Shown here: in pieces, positions 6,216 through 13,190 of the stretch
Numbering within the stretch: the stretch's first letter is position 1
How the letters are laid out: every line of letters starts with the position of its first letter
DNA from: a virus
Virus record (IMG/VR): IMGVR_UViG_3300042292_000125
Coordinates: 1 to 20,367 of that record
DNA length: 20,367 nucleotides
Strand: one strand, 5' to 3'
Position numbers and translations under genes: made by a program
Notes under the pieces: model-generated
The model's database searches: none
The model's input: the letters and a program-made list of their open reading frames with translations, nothing else
What the model was told of the DNA's origin: nothing

Positions 6216-7672
6216 TGGCAACCTGTAAAATTATAATTAAAGACGAAGTGAACTGTAAGTTAGATGGACTTGAACTTACAGAACGCAAGTATCTGGCCAA
6301 CAAATTTAAGTTTGAAATCCCAGGCGCACGTTATCTACCAAGTGTACGATTAGGTCGATGGGATGGCAAAGTGGCTTACTTTCAATTAGGCGGTAGCACA
6401 TATACTAACTTGCTGGCCGAGATGTTGCCCTACATAGATGAACGTGGTTATAATATCGAACTTGAAGATCTACGTGACTATCGTACACAGTTTGCATTTA
6501 CACAGGTGACAGAGCAAACGTTTGCGCACAAAGTATGGCCGGCTAAACATCCAATAGCGGGTCAGCCTGTTGTCTTACGTGATTATCAAATTGAGATTAT
6601 CAACAAGTTCTTAAGTAATCCACAGTGCCTACAAGAAATTGCCACTGGTGCAGGTAAGACCCTAATCACTGCGGCATTAAGTTATAGTTGTGAACCATAT
6701 GGACGAACTGTGGTAATTGTTCCAAACAAATCATTGGTAACACAAACAGAAGCAGACTATATCAATTTAGGCCTAGACGTTGGTGTATACTTTGGCGACC
6801 GTAAAGAGTTTGGACATACTCATACTATTTGCACTTGGCAAAGTCTAAACATCCTGCTTAAAAATACCAAGGCACACGAAGCAGACATTACCATAATGGA
6901 ATTTTTGGAAGGTGTTGTTTGCGTTATGGTTGACGAAGTACACATGGCCAAAGCAGATGCACTTAAAACTCTACTTACTAGTGTAATGGCACACATTCCA
7001 ATTCGTTGGGGATTAACAGGTACAATACCTAAAGAAATGTATGAATTTATGGCATTAAAATGTTCGTTAGGAGAGGTTTTAGGCAGGTTAAGTGCCAGTG
7101 AATTACAAGACCAGGGTGTACTTGCCAACTGTCACGTGAACGTTGTACAGCTAATAGACCATGCAGAATATAAAGATTATCAAAGCGAACTAAAATATCT
7201 ATTAGAGACTGACGCACGTATTGATTACATAAGTAAAATGATAGAGAGTATACGAGCAACTGGCAACACACTTGTCTTAGTTGATCGTATCGCTCCAGGC
7301 AAAGCATTAGTTGAACTAATTAAAGATGCTGTGTTTGTATCAGGAGGAACTAAAGCAAATGATAGGAAAGAAAGTTATGATGAGTTTGCAACCAGTGATA
7401 ACTTTGTTGCTGTTGCCACTTATGGGGTTGCTGCTGTTGGCATCAATATCCCTCGCGTTTTTAACCTTGTGCTCATTGAGCCTGGTAAGAGCTTTGTTAG
7501 GGTCATCCAGAGTATCGGGCGTGGCATTCGCAAAGCGGAAGACAAGGACTTCGTCCAAATCTGGGACGTAACATCAACTTGTAAGTTTGCCAAGCGGCAT
7601 CTTACAGTCAGAAAGAAATTCTACACAGAAGCTAAATACGATTATAGTATAGCAAAGACTGAGTGGAAATAA
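6215..7672 (+). CDS. uvsW: UvsW-like DNA helicase
   Basis: SF2 helicase of the T4 UvsW type (485 aa; T4 UvsW is about 500). UvsW unwinds R-loops and Holliday junctions and regresses stalled forks, switching T4 from origin- to recombination-dependent replication. The small N-terminal DNA-binding domain is visible (about residues 1-75, with RLGRWDGKVAYF matching the UvsW hallmark). RDYQIEIINKFL (Q-motif region) follows, then motif I ATGAGKT (about 144-150), IVPNKSLVTQ (Ia), motif II VDEVH (about 238-242), motif III LTGTI (about 267) and motif VI QSIGRGIRKA (about 431). All key residues are present. It is coupled to the preceding HARP-like gene by a 1-nt overlap, and a homing endonuclease gene follows directly. 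Confidence 0.93.
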   Translation: MATCKIIIKDEVNCKLDGLELTERKYLANKFKFEIPGARYLPSVRLGRWDGKVAYFQLGGSTYTNLLAEMLPYIDERGYNIELEDLRDYRTQFAFTQVTEQTFAHKVWPAKHPIAGQPVVLRDYQIEIINKFLSNPQCLQEIATGAGKTLITAALSYSCEPYGRTVVIVPNKSLVTQTEADYINLGLDVGVYFGDRKEFGHTHTICTWQSLNILLKNTKAHEADITIMEFLEGVVCVMVDEVHMAKADALKTLLTSVMAHIPIRWGLTGTIPKEMYEFMALKCSLGEVLGRLSASELQDQGVLANCHVNVVQLIDHAEYKDYQSELKYLLETDARIDYISKMIESIRATGNTLVLVDRIAPGKALVELIKDAVFVSGGTKANDRKESYDEFATSDNFVAVATYGVAAVGINIPRVFNLVLIEPGKSFVRVIQSIGRGIRKAEDKDFVQIWDVTSTCKFAKRHLTVRKKFYTEAKYDYSIAKTEWK

Positions 7673-7674
7673 GT

Positions 7675-8352
7675 GTGTTAATTAAAAACAAATATAGTAA
7701 CTGGTATATGAATATCATCGATACTGCCCGAACAACTAACAGAAAAAAGGGAACAGGCATCGAGCGCCACCATATAATTCCTAAATGCATGGGCGGCAGT
7801 AATACAAAAGATAATTTAGTTTTATTAACTGTGCGCGAACATTTTGTGTGTCATTTATTGTTAACTAAGTGTACAGATGGAAATAATCGATATCGTATGT
7901 TACATGCAGTTGGGAAATTTATACAAAACTCACCTTTACAACAAAGAAAATTTACATCCTGGGAATATAAAAAAATACGCGATAGTATATCAATTGCTCA
8001 CACAGGAAAGAAACATTCAGCTGAAACACGAGAAAAAATGTCTGCCAATGGCAAAGGCAGAATTCCCTGGAACAAAGGAATTACAGGTATAGTCCATTCT
8101 GATGAATCTAATAGAAAACGTTCAGCAACTATTAAAGGAAGAAAAATGTCGCCTGAATTTTGCCAAAAAGTAAGTGATGGCAAAAAAGGAAAGGTAGCCG
8201 GAATGATTGGCAAGACACATTCCGAGGAGACCAAACAGTTAATGAGTAAAAACATGTCTAAACCCAAAGGTCCTCAAAAGAGAATTGATGAGTGTCCACA
8301 TTGTAAAACTAAAACAGTAACAGTAAGACATATTAAATTTTGTAAGAAATAA
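7675..8352 (+). mobile_element. HNH homing endonuclease with NUMOD3-like repeats
   Basis: Free-standing homing endonuclease of about 225 aa. The N-terminal HNH domain reads YSNWYMNII... then ERHHIIPKCMGGSNTKDNLV and LTVREHFVCHLLL (catalytic His-His pair, Asn, and later His). Three NUMOD3-type DNA-binding repeats follow: GKKHSAETREKMS, GRKMSPEFCQKVS and GKTHSEETKQLMS. The C-terminus is a CPHCKTKT...HIKFCKK zinc-finger-like tail. There is no ATG near the domain start. GTG at 7675 (2 nt after the uvsW stop) is preferred; GTG at 7663 would overlap uvsW. Base composition is more A-rich than its neighbours, as expected for a mobile gene. It probably spreads by cleaving the cognate intergenic site in related phages lacking it. 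Confidence 0.9.
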
Positions 8353-8365
8353 CTCAGGAAAATAC

Positions 8366-8866
8366 ATGCACATACTAACTCTCGAAAACACAGCCTATGA
8401 AATGAACGAAATCCCTGATGAAATTGAGGATTTACGTTTTGCAATATTAGACAACAGCGACCCAAAGAATCCAGATTATTTCTTTATTCCGCTGATATTT
8501 TTAGAGTCATTTAATAGTCCTGCATTAGTCCTGAACATCGGTGGCAACATGGTAAAGATGCCAGTGGATTGGCAGGTACTTATTGGTGAGCCCGACATAG
8601 GTGATTTGGAAGTAATACCACTTACGTCAATCAATGACCGTGGGTTTAGTGTATTTGCATTTAATCCATTAAGTAGTTTCAAACCAGAGTTCTTTAACAT
8701 TGAGATTATTGATATCTACCAAGATGTTAAATGGTATTTTCCAAAACTTAAACCTGGACAGATGTTAGCAGTGCCCGTTGAATCTGGTGATGCACCTTTA
8801 TGCGCTTACTTTGTTAAAGACATTAGTCGTCAAAGTGAAATTGTAGACTACAGTAAGATATGGTAA
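8366..8866 (+). CDS. Unknown conserved-type phage protein (166 aa)
   Basis: ATG at 8366 follows AGGAAA after the homing endonuclease. The 166-aa acidic protein looks all-beta/mixed, with VLNIGGNMVKMPVDWQVLIG, LEVIPLTSINDRGFSVFAFNPL, VKWYFPKLKPGQMLAVPV and PLCAYFVKD. The alternation of short hydrophobic strands and absence of signal peptide, membrane segment or catalytic motif suggest a small cytoplasmic structural or binding domain. I have an impression of similar proteins in T4-like marine phages near replication genes but cannot assign a function. Without the inserted endonuclease it would follow uvsW directly. Confidence 0.75.
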   Translation: MHILTLENTAYEMNEIPDEIEDLRFAILDNSDPKNPDYFFIPLIFLESFNSPALVLNIGGNMVKMPVDWQVLIGEPDIGDLEVIPLTSINDRGFSVFAFNPLSSFKPEFFNIEIIDIYQDVKWYFPKLKPGQMLAVPVESGDAPLCAYFVKDISRQSEIVDYSKIW

Positions 8867-8867
8867 T

Positions 8868-9104
8868 ATGATATTTGAAAGCCCGGATGGTGGAAAGACA
8901 GTATACAGTAGAGAAGCTGGACAGACAGAGCGTACACTATATAGTATAGACGGCGACATAAAAGATAATCTTGTAACTATACGCGAAGATAAACTATGGG
9001 GTGAAATTCGCCGCGCAGCTCGGACAAATACTTCTTTACAAGCCGTCCTTGATCATGCTATAATGATATATAAGTTAAGCAAGGAATATAAAGATGGCCT
9101 ATAA
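8868..9104 (+). CDS. Small unknown protein (78 aa)
   Basis: ATG at 8868, 1 nt after the preceding stop, with no clear Shine-Dalgarno (coupled translation likely). The first 38 residues look beta-rich (FESPDGGKTVYSRE, TLYSIDGD). The rest is helical: LWGEIRRAARTNTSLQ followed by AVLDHAIMIYKLSKEYKDG. No recognised family. Its last 11 nt overlap the next gene. The gene belongs to a run of small, tightly overlapping replication-region genes. Confidence 0.7.
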   Translation: MIFESPDGGKTVYSREAGQTERTLYSIDGDIKDNLVTIREDKLWGEIRRAARTNTSLQAVLDHAIMIYKLSKEYKDGL

Positions 9105-9333
9105 CCCAGCACAATTTAAAGCAAAGAAAAAGCGAGCAGTGGATCCGAATGCTCCGCCGCGTCCTAACTTATTATCGCATGACAAAGTTATTAGAGAACA
9201 AAAAGATGTTATCTTAGGGTTGCAACTACAACTACATAGACAAGCCGAAGAATTAGAAAGTCTTAAGTACAAATATAATAACATGCAACAGAGCATAACT
9301 GGAATTCTTAGTTATTTGCGAAAAGGTAAATGA
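9094..9333 (+). CDS. Small coiled-coil protein (79 aa)
   Basis: ATG at 9094 with AAGGA (9081-9085) 8 nt upstream, overlapping the preceding gene by 11 nt. The basic N-terminus (AQFKAKKKRAVDPNAPPRPNLL) is followed by a long heptad-patterned helix (about residues 30-75: VILGLQLQLHRQAEELESLKY...). The layout of a basic disordered tail plus a coiled coil suits a small adaptor or DNA/RNA-polymerase-binding protein. A gp33-like or other accessory role is possible but not supported by a motif. The stop overlaps the next ATG (ATGA). Confidence 0.72.
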   Translation: MAYNPAQFKAKKKRAVDPNAPPRPNLLSHDKVIREQKDVILGLQLQLHRQAEELESLKYKYNNMQQSITGILSYLRKGK

Positions 9334-9797
9334 TGAGCAGTAGTTTACAAATTAATGATGAGATGGCAGCATATGATCGCAAAGATCGTAGTTACTATGA
9401 TAACTTTACAGAAGAAGATCGTAAGAAGTTTTCAACATACCTAATGCTGCGTTATGGTGCTAGTGTTACAGGGTCTAGTGATCTACAGGCATACTATGTT
9501 ATGGCAGTAAATGAACGGGTAAACAAAAACTTCTTTGACCTAAATAAACACCCAAAGTTACAATGGTTAATGTGTACAACTGTAAGCCCGGGTATGGGTA
9601 GACAAAGTCATTACTGGCAAGGTACTAAAAAGAAAGAAGGCAACAGCAAAGCATCAAAGTTTCTTGCTAAACTATATCCTAACCTACGTCAAGATGAACT
9701 TGATGTGCTGGTGGCAATTAACGATACTAAAAGTCTTAAACTCTTAGGTCAACAGTTAGGCATGGATGATAAGACCATTAAGAAAGAGTTGGAATGA
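9330..9797 (+). CDS. Unknown replication-region protein (155 aa); possible distant gp62-like clamp-loader subunit
   Basis: A 155-aa, mostly helical basic protein beginning at ATG 9330 (ATGA overlap with the previous stop, AAAGGT upstream). Visible features are YDNFTEEDRKKFSTYLMLRYGAS, an AYYVMAVNERVNKNFF helix, LQWLMCTTVSPGMGRQSHYWQG, a Lys-rich KKKEGNSK loop, and two C-terminal helices. Size, helix order and the mid-protein basic aromatic segment are loosely reminiscent of the small clamp-loader subunit gp62 of T4-like phages. I cannot align them securely, and the gp44 partner is not in the window. Treat the gp62 idea as a hypothesis; the gene itself is well supported by overlaps and coding character. 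Confidence 0.72.
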   Translation: MMSSSLQINDEMAAYDRKDRSYYDNFTEEDRKKFSTYLMLRYGASVTGSSDLQAYYVMAVNERVNKNFFDLNKHPKLQWLMCTTVSPGMGRQSHYWQGTKKKEGNSKASKFLAKLYPNLRQDELDVLVAINDTKSLKLLGQQLGMDDKTIKKELE

Positions 9798-10537
9798 TCA
9801 ACGACATAGTATCAGCTTGGAATGAAGGTAAAACTAACATAGAAGCTACACCAACATATACTTGTAAGTATTGCTCGAAGGAATTTCGTAAAGAAAGTAC
9901 TCTGGCTGCGCATCTGTGTGAACCCAAGCGTCGTTGGCAACAAGAAAAAGAAGTTGGGGTGCAGTTCGGCTTACAAGCATATCTACGTTTCTTTGAGCTA
10001 ACGCAAGGTTCGGCTAAACTAAAGAGCTATGCTGATTTTGTTACAAGTCCATACTACACAGCGTTTGTTAAGTTCGGCAGACATATTATTGGTATACGTG
10101 CAGTAAACCCAAAAGCATTTATTGAATATGTAATTAAACAGAACAAGAAGATTGACAACTGGACACATGAAGTAATATACTTAGAATACTTGCATCAATA
10201 CATGCGCAAAGAAGCAGTACAAGATGCACTTGAACGAGCACTAACGGAGATGCAGAATTATGTGGATGAAAATACGGAATTATTTCCAAACGGGTTTACA
10301 GACTATTTTAGACTGGCTAACGCAAACCGTGTTTGTCATCATATTGCAAATGGGCGTATTAGTCCTTGGATTGTGTTTAACTGCGATTCGGGCATTGCAT
10401 TCTTGGATACATTGGGCGAGGAGCAGGTTACGCAAATAATTAGTATGATTGACCCAGAGTATTGGCAACGTAAGTTTAAAGACTATCTAGCCGATACAGA
10501 ATGGGTCAAATCAATTTTAACAGGTGCGGGACTATAA
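9794..10537 (+). CDS. C2H2-type zinc-finger protein, possible gp59-like helicase loader
   Basis: 247 aa, starting within the previous stop (ATGA). The N-terminus carries a zinc-finger motif YTCKYCSKEFRKESTLAAHLC (Cys24, Cys27, then His and Cys about 13-16 residues later, a CCHC variant of C2H2) followed by basic EPKRRWQ. The rest is all-helical: LQAYLRFFELTQG, YADFVTSPYYTAFVKFGRHI, NWTHEVIYLEYL, and HHIANGRISPWIVFNCDSGIAFLD. The last segment echoes the C-terminal domain of T4 gp59 (residue pattern KLLxSxIISxETFxLLDS). The location among uvsW, gp61 and gp41 fits a loader role. The zinc finger is seen; gp59 relationship is inference from pattern and context. The alternative is a conserved marine-phage DNA-binding protein. 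Confidence 0.75.
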   Translation: MINDIVSAWNEGKTNIEATPTYTCKYCSKEFRKESTLAAHLCEPKRRWQQEKEVGVQFGLQAYLRFFELTQGSAKLKSYADFVTSPYYTAFVKFGRHIIGIRAVNPKAFIEYVIKQNKKIDNWTHEVIYLEYLHQYMRKEAVQDALERALTEMQNYVDENTELFPNGFTDYFRLANANRVCHHIANGRISPWIVFNCDSGIAFLDTLGEEQVTQIISMIDPEYWQRKFKDYLADTEWVKSILTGAGL

Positions 10538-10704
10538 TGACTGATACTACAAAATTAATCACTGAGATAGTTAATATGCGCACTGACATATTATATCTAA
10601 TTCATCTAGTAGAAAAATTAGAAGCTAAGATTGCTAAACTTGAGCAAGGTGGCAGTAAAGCACCAGCAGATCCGTTTGCTGGAAAGATCATTGAGAAACT
10701 ATGA
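10537..10704 (+). CDS. Small coiled-coil protein (55 aa)
   Basis: ATG at 10537 overlaps the preceding TAA by one base (TAATG). A longer frame from 10501 is possible but would start inside the zinc-finger gene with no Shine-Dalgarno. The 55-aa product is a single long helix with leucine/isoleucine heptads (ITEIVNMRTDILYLIHLVEK, then LEAKIAKLEQ), followed by a Gly/Pro/Ala linker and a short C-terminal PFAGKIIEKL tail that could be a docking peptide. Unknown function; probably oligomeric. Its stop overlaps the next start (ATGA). Confidence 0.7.
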   Translation: MTDTTKLITEIVNMRTDILYLIHLVEKLEAKIAKLEQGGSKAPADPFAGKIIEKL

Positions 10705-11276
10705 AATTTAAAAGCGACATAGATATAGATTTTGCCGACCGTGAACAGATAATTCGTTTACTTGATGTCACACCTGCTAGTATATTACGTGATGGTAAAC
10801 TAGTACGTCACAACACAGGTGTGTATGCTACTGATGTTCCTGTGGATCCATTTACTGGGCAAGCAAGTTTAGATTATGACCTAGCTGAAGATAGAGGCTA
10901 TGTTAAACTAGACTTTTTAAATGTCAATTTGTATAAGCAGGTTAAGGACGAAGAACATTTAGTTGAGCTTATGCAGGAACCGGACTGGACAAAGTTATAT
11001 GACCCAGAAGTTTGTGCAAAACTAATGCATGTTAATGGGCACTATGATTTGTTATTACAGATGCCTGAACCTGTAGATACTATTCCTAGACTGGCTATGT
11101 TCCTAGCTATTATTCGTCCAGCTAAACGTAATCTAGCTGGCAAGACCTGGAAAGAAGTAGCGATGACTGTGTGGGATAAACCTGCGGATGATACTTATTA
11201 CTTCAAACGTGCCCATGCCGTTTCCTACGCACAACTTGTAGTCGTTAATATGAATTTGTTAGACACGTCTAACTAA
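10701..11276 (+). CDS. Mini-DnaE-like protein (C-family polymerase core remnant)
   Basis: 191 aa containing, in order, segments matching the DNA polymerase III alpha (DnaE/PolC) core: DIDIDF (residues 6-11, the third catalytic-Asp motif), RHNTGVYAT (36-44, cf. HAxGVVI), YVKLDFLN (67-74, cf. LxKxDFLG), DTIPRLAMFLAIIRPAKR (126-143, cf. DIIALxALxRPG) and YYFKRAHAVSYAQLVV (166-181, cf. FNKSHAxxYALxxY). The PHP domain and the GSA...DPL palm segment with the first two catalytic aspartates are absent, and spacing is compressed, so it is unlikely to polymerise alone. A regulatory, scaffold or DNA-binding role is inferred. It overlaps the previous gene by 4 nt, and its 3' end overlaps the minus-strand gene by 18 nt. 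Confidence 0.78.
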   Translation: MKFKSDIDIDFADREQIIRLLDVTPASILRDGKLVRHNTGVYATDVPVDPFTGQASLDYDLAEDRGYVKLDFLNVNLYKQVKDEEHLVELMQEPDWTKLYDPEVCAKLMHVNGHYDLLLQMPEPVDTIPRLAMFLAIIRPAKRNLAGKTWKEVAMTVWDKPADDTYYFKRAHAVSYAQLVVVNMNLLDTSN

Positions 11277-11630
11277 TGTAATACTTCTGCGTTTACTTCT
11301 CTTAGACGCAATTTCTCTTAAACTTACATACGGCCCGTGTTGTATTACAACATCTTTGCTGTTGAATGTTTTTAAACAAACTCTAAACTCTGTCCAATCC
11401 TGCTTTAAAAACACGTTAATGGGTATAAGCCTGTTACTTTCCCACCACCACTGATCTGCCATAGCTAAAAACACTGTTTTTTGCTCTAATGTACGCAATG
11501 CAGCAAAGTCATATATAGTGGTGATGAATTCATCTGCATTTTGAACAATGCCAATATAATCATTTCCCCCATACGTTATGAACGATAGGAAGGGATATTG
11601 ATCAAGTAAAACCTTGTGACTGTCTTCCAT
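11259..11630 (-). CDS. Conserved-type unknown phage protein, sole minus-strand gene (123 aa)
   Basis: The only convincing minus-strand gene here. ATG (complement of 11628-11630) is preferred over a GTG at 11675, because the extra 15 residues (MALCFIPYHIFIRIL) would come from the late-promoter region. The 123-aa product has YPFLSFITYGGNDYIGIVQN, FLAMADQWWWESNRLIPINVFLK, FRVCLKTFNSKDVVIQHGPYVSL and a very basic C-terminus (SKRSKRRSITLVRRV). The fold appears beta-rich with a basic tail. I recall similar proteins in T4-like marine phages, function unknown. A minus-strand TATAAATA late-promoter motif lies at 11687-11694. It converges tail-to-tail with the mini-DnaE gene (18-nt overlap). Confidence 0.8.
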   Translation of the reverse strand: MEDSHKVLLDQYPFLSFITYGGNDYIGIVQNADEFITTIYDFAALRTLEQKTVFLAMADQWWWESNRLIPINVFLKQDWTEFRVCLKTFNSKDVVIQHGPYVSLREIASKRSKRRSITLVRRV

Positions 11631-11639
11631 TAGAATCCG

Positions 11640-11647
11640 TATAAATA
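11640..11647 (+). promoter_or_regulatory. T4-type late promoter (TATAAATA), + strand
   Basis: Perfect TATAAATA at 11640-11647. By T4 spacing, transcription would start near 11653, 16 nt before the GTG at 11669 with AAGGGA (11654-11659) as Shine-Dalgarno. It precedes a virion-type gene, as expected for a gp55-dependent late promoter. Confidence 0.8.
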
Positions 11648-11668
11648 TGTGATAAGGGATAAAACACA

Positions 11669-12106
11669 GTGCCACTCATCACAAGTTATTTATATGAAAA
11701 TATTATAGAGGTTCAGGTTCTAGATGATGATCCCACAATTAAAACAAGGAATAGAATCGTGTATAGCAGACCAGTGAAAGTTTATAAGAATATCGATAAT
11801 ATTATCACAATTCAATTCAGAAACAACGACCAAAAGCCTGCTAATGTTGTAAGTAGATCTTTTACATTTGCACTGACAGATAGCAATGTAACGGTATGGT
11901 CGACTACTGCTAATATTTCAAATGTAACTACTGCGGTTGGCACGGTTACATTGGACCAAGCAAACGTTGCGAACCTAATACAAGAATACTACAATTACAC
12001 AGTGAGCTACACTGGGACAGCAGTGGGTAACTTAACACTACCTGCATACACTGATGACAATTGGGGTGCGGTTGGACAAATGCAAGTTATCTCAAACGTT
12101 TATTAA
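11669..12106 (+). CDS. Virion-type structural protein (145 aa)
   Basis: Starts with GTG 11669, about 9 nt after AAGGGA, behind a perfect late promoter. The 145-aa protein is predominantly beta: VYSRPVKVYKNIDNIITIQFRNNDQKPANV, then SFTFALTDSNVTVWSTTANI and VTLDQANVANLIQEYYNYTVSYTG, ending in GQMQVISNVY. The 'VKVYKNIDN-hydrophobic-F-NxDQ' pattern resembles the N-terminal beta domain of small virion/baseplate-associated proteins in T4-like marine phages. No signal peptide or membrane segment. A late-expressed virion component is likely; the precise position (baseplate, tail or head decoration) is unknown. It is followed directly by the early-type primase promoter. Confidence 0.75.
   Translation: MPLITSYLYENIIEVQVLDDDPTIKTRNRIVYSRPVKVYKNIDNIITIQFRNNDQKPANVVSRSFTFALTDSNVTVWSTTANISNVTTAVGTVTLDQANVANLIQEYYNYTVSYTGTAVGNLTLPAYTDDNWGAVGQMQVISNVY
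11687..11694 (-). promoter_or_regulatory. T4-type late promoter (TATAAATA), minus strand
   Basis: The + strand reads TATTTATA at 11687-11694, that is TATAAATA on the minus strand, inside the first codons of the gene at 11669. It points at the minus-strand gene starting at 11630. The predicted start near 11681 gives a leader of about 50 nt. It forms an overlapping divergent pair with the + strand late promoter. Confidence 0.6.
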
Positions 12107-12115
12107 TCAAAATAC

Positions 12116-12144
12116 TTGACTCGCAGTAACAACTAGCATATAAT
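12116..12144 (+). promoter_or_regulatory. Sigma70-type promoter of primase gene, apparently leaderless
   Basis: TTGACT (12116-12121), 17-bp spacer, TATAAT (12139-12144). The primase ATG begins at 12152, 8 nt after the -10 box, so the transcript should begin at or next to the start codon. No Shine-Dalgarno is present. Confidence 0.8.
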
Positions 12145-12151
12145 ATAGTAT

Positions 12152-13186
12152 ATGCTGAATATCATCTCTGACTTTATTAAAAGTATCCTGCCTGCAAAGC
12201 GTAAAACAACTCCTAGCGGTTGGATTAGCTTTAATGCACCTTGCTGTATACACAACGGTGACTCAGCAGATACTAGAGGTCGTGGTGGCTTAACTGCTAA
12301 CGCAGATGGTAGCGTGTCATATCACTGTTTTAACTGTAACTTCAAAGCATCGTATCAACCGGGTAGACATTTAACATTTAAGTTTCGTAAACTATTATCC
12401 TGGATGGGTGCAGGTGATAGCGATGTTAAACGATTGGTAATTGAAGCTATTCGTATCAAAGACCTAGTAGCACCAGAGCAGGTTAAAGACGAACCAGAAG
12501 AAAAGATTGAGTTTAAGGTTCGTGAACTACCCAAAGATGCGCTTAGTTTTCAACAGCTACTTACACATCACATATTAGATGACTTTAATAATGTTCCGCC
12601 CTTGTTAAATTCAGCAGTTGACTATATTAAACAGCGTAAAGTTGATACAACCAAGTATGAATTTTACTGGACTGACAGTGCAGAACATAAGTTAGATCGT
12701 CGTGTGATCATTCCAATGATTTGGGAAGGTCGGACTATTGGCTATACAGCCCGTACATTTGTAGATGAGATTAAGCCAAAGTATTACAGTCACTATGAAC
12801 CCAACTTCGTGTTCAACACTAACAATCAGCAACGTGATTGGAAGTTTGTTATTGTCTGTGAAGGACCATTTGATGCTATGGCTATAGATGGTGTAGCAGT
12901 ACTGGGCAATGAAGTAGCAGAACAGCAAGCAGACATCATTGATGCATTGGGTCGTGAAGTTATTGTGGTTGCAGATGCAGACAAGAGTGGTGCTAAACTT
13001 GTAGATGCGGCTATTAAGTATGGATGGAGTGTAAGTTTCCCAGTATGGCAAGAAGACACTGACTGTAAAGACATCAGTGACGCAGTGGTTAAATATGGTA
13101 AGCTATTTGTACTTAAGACTATTATTGATAGTAAAGAATCGAGCAAATTAAAAATTGAGATATTAAGAAAAAGGCTATATAATTAA
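12152..13186 (+). CDS. 61: T4 gp61-like DNA primase
   Basis: Primase that makes RNA primers for lagging-strand synthesis with the gp41 helicase. 344 aa, against 342 for T4 gp61. The N-terminal zinc-binding module has Cys31/Cys32, His34, Cys59 and Cys62 (CCIH...CFNC), then a basic linker. The Toprim-like catalytic domain shows CEGPFDAMAIDG (about residues 235-246, with the conserved Glu), DADKSG (about 274-279) and a conserved C-terminal KDISDAV. Translation seems to begin at the 5' end of the message (leaderless); ATG 12152 is the only start that keeps the complete zinc module. The gene order primase, methyltransferase, helicase shows that the primase-helicase pair has been interrupted by an insertion. 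Confidence 0.92.
   Translation: MLNIISDFIKSILPAKRKTTPSGWISFNAPCCIHNGDSADTRGRGGLTANADGSVSYHCFNCNFKASYQPGRHLTFKFRKLLSWMGAGDSDVKRLVIEAIRIKDLVAPEQVKDEPEEKIEFKVRELPKDALSFQQLLTHHILDDFNNVPPLLNSAVDYIKQRKVDTTKYEFYWTDSAEHKLDRRVIIPMIWEGRTIGYTARTFVDEIKPKYYSHYEPNFVFNTNNQQRDWKFVIVCEGPFDAMAIDGVAVLGNEVAEQQADIIDALGREVIVVADADKSGAKLVDAAIKYGWSVSFPVWQEDTDCKDISDAVVKYGKLFVLKTIIDSKESSKLKIEILRKRLYN
13155..13183 (+). promoter_or_regulatory. Sigma70-type promoter at end of primase gene, apparently leaderless
   Basis: TTGAGA (13155-13160), 17-bp spacer, TATAAT (13178-13183), located in the final codons of the primase gene. The methyltransferase ATG is at 13191, 8 nt downstream of the -10 box, with no Shine-Dalgarno, again predicting a leaderless mRNA. 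Confidence 0.6.
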
Positions 13187-13190
13187 TACT

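Noticed and set aside
10152-10180. TTGACA within the zinc-finger gene
   Set aside because: The nearest -10-like hexamer (TAATAT) is at 15 bp spacing and the site lies deep inside a coding region without a downstream gene start.
12692-13146. Two antisense frames inside the primase gene
   Set aside because: Antisense to the clear gp61 gene, with no promoter or ribosome site.
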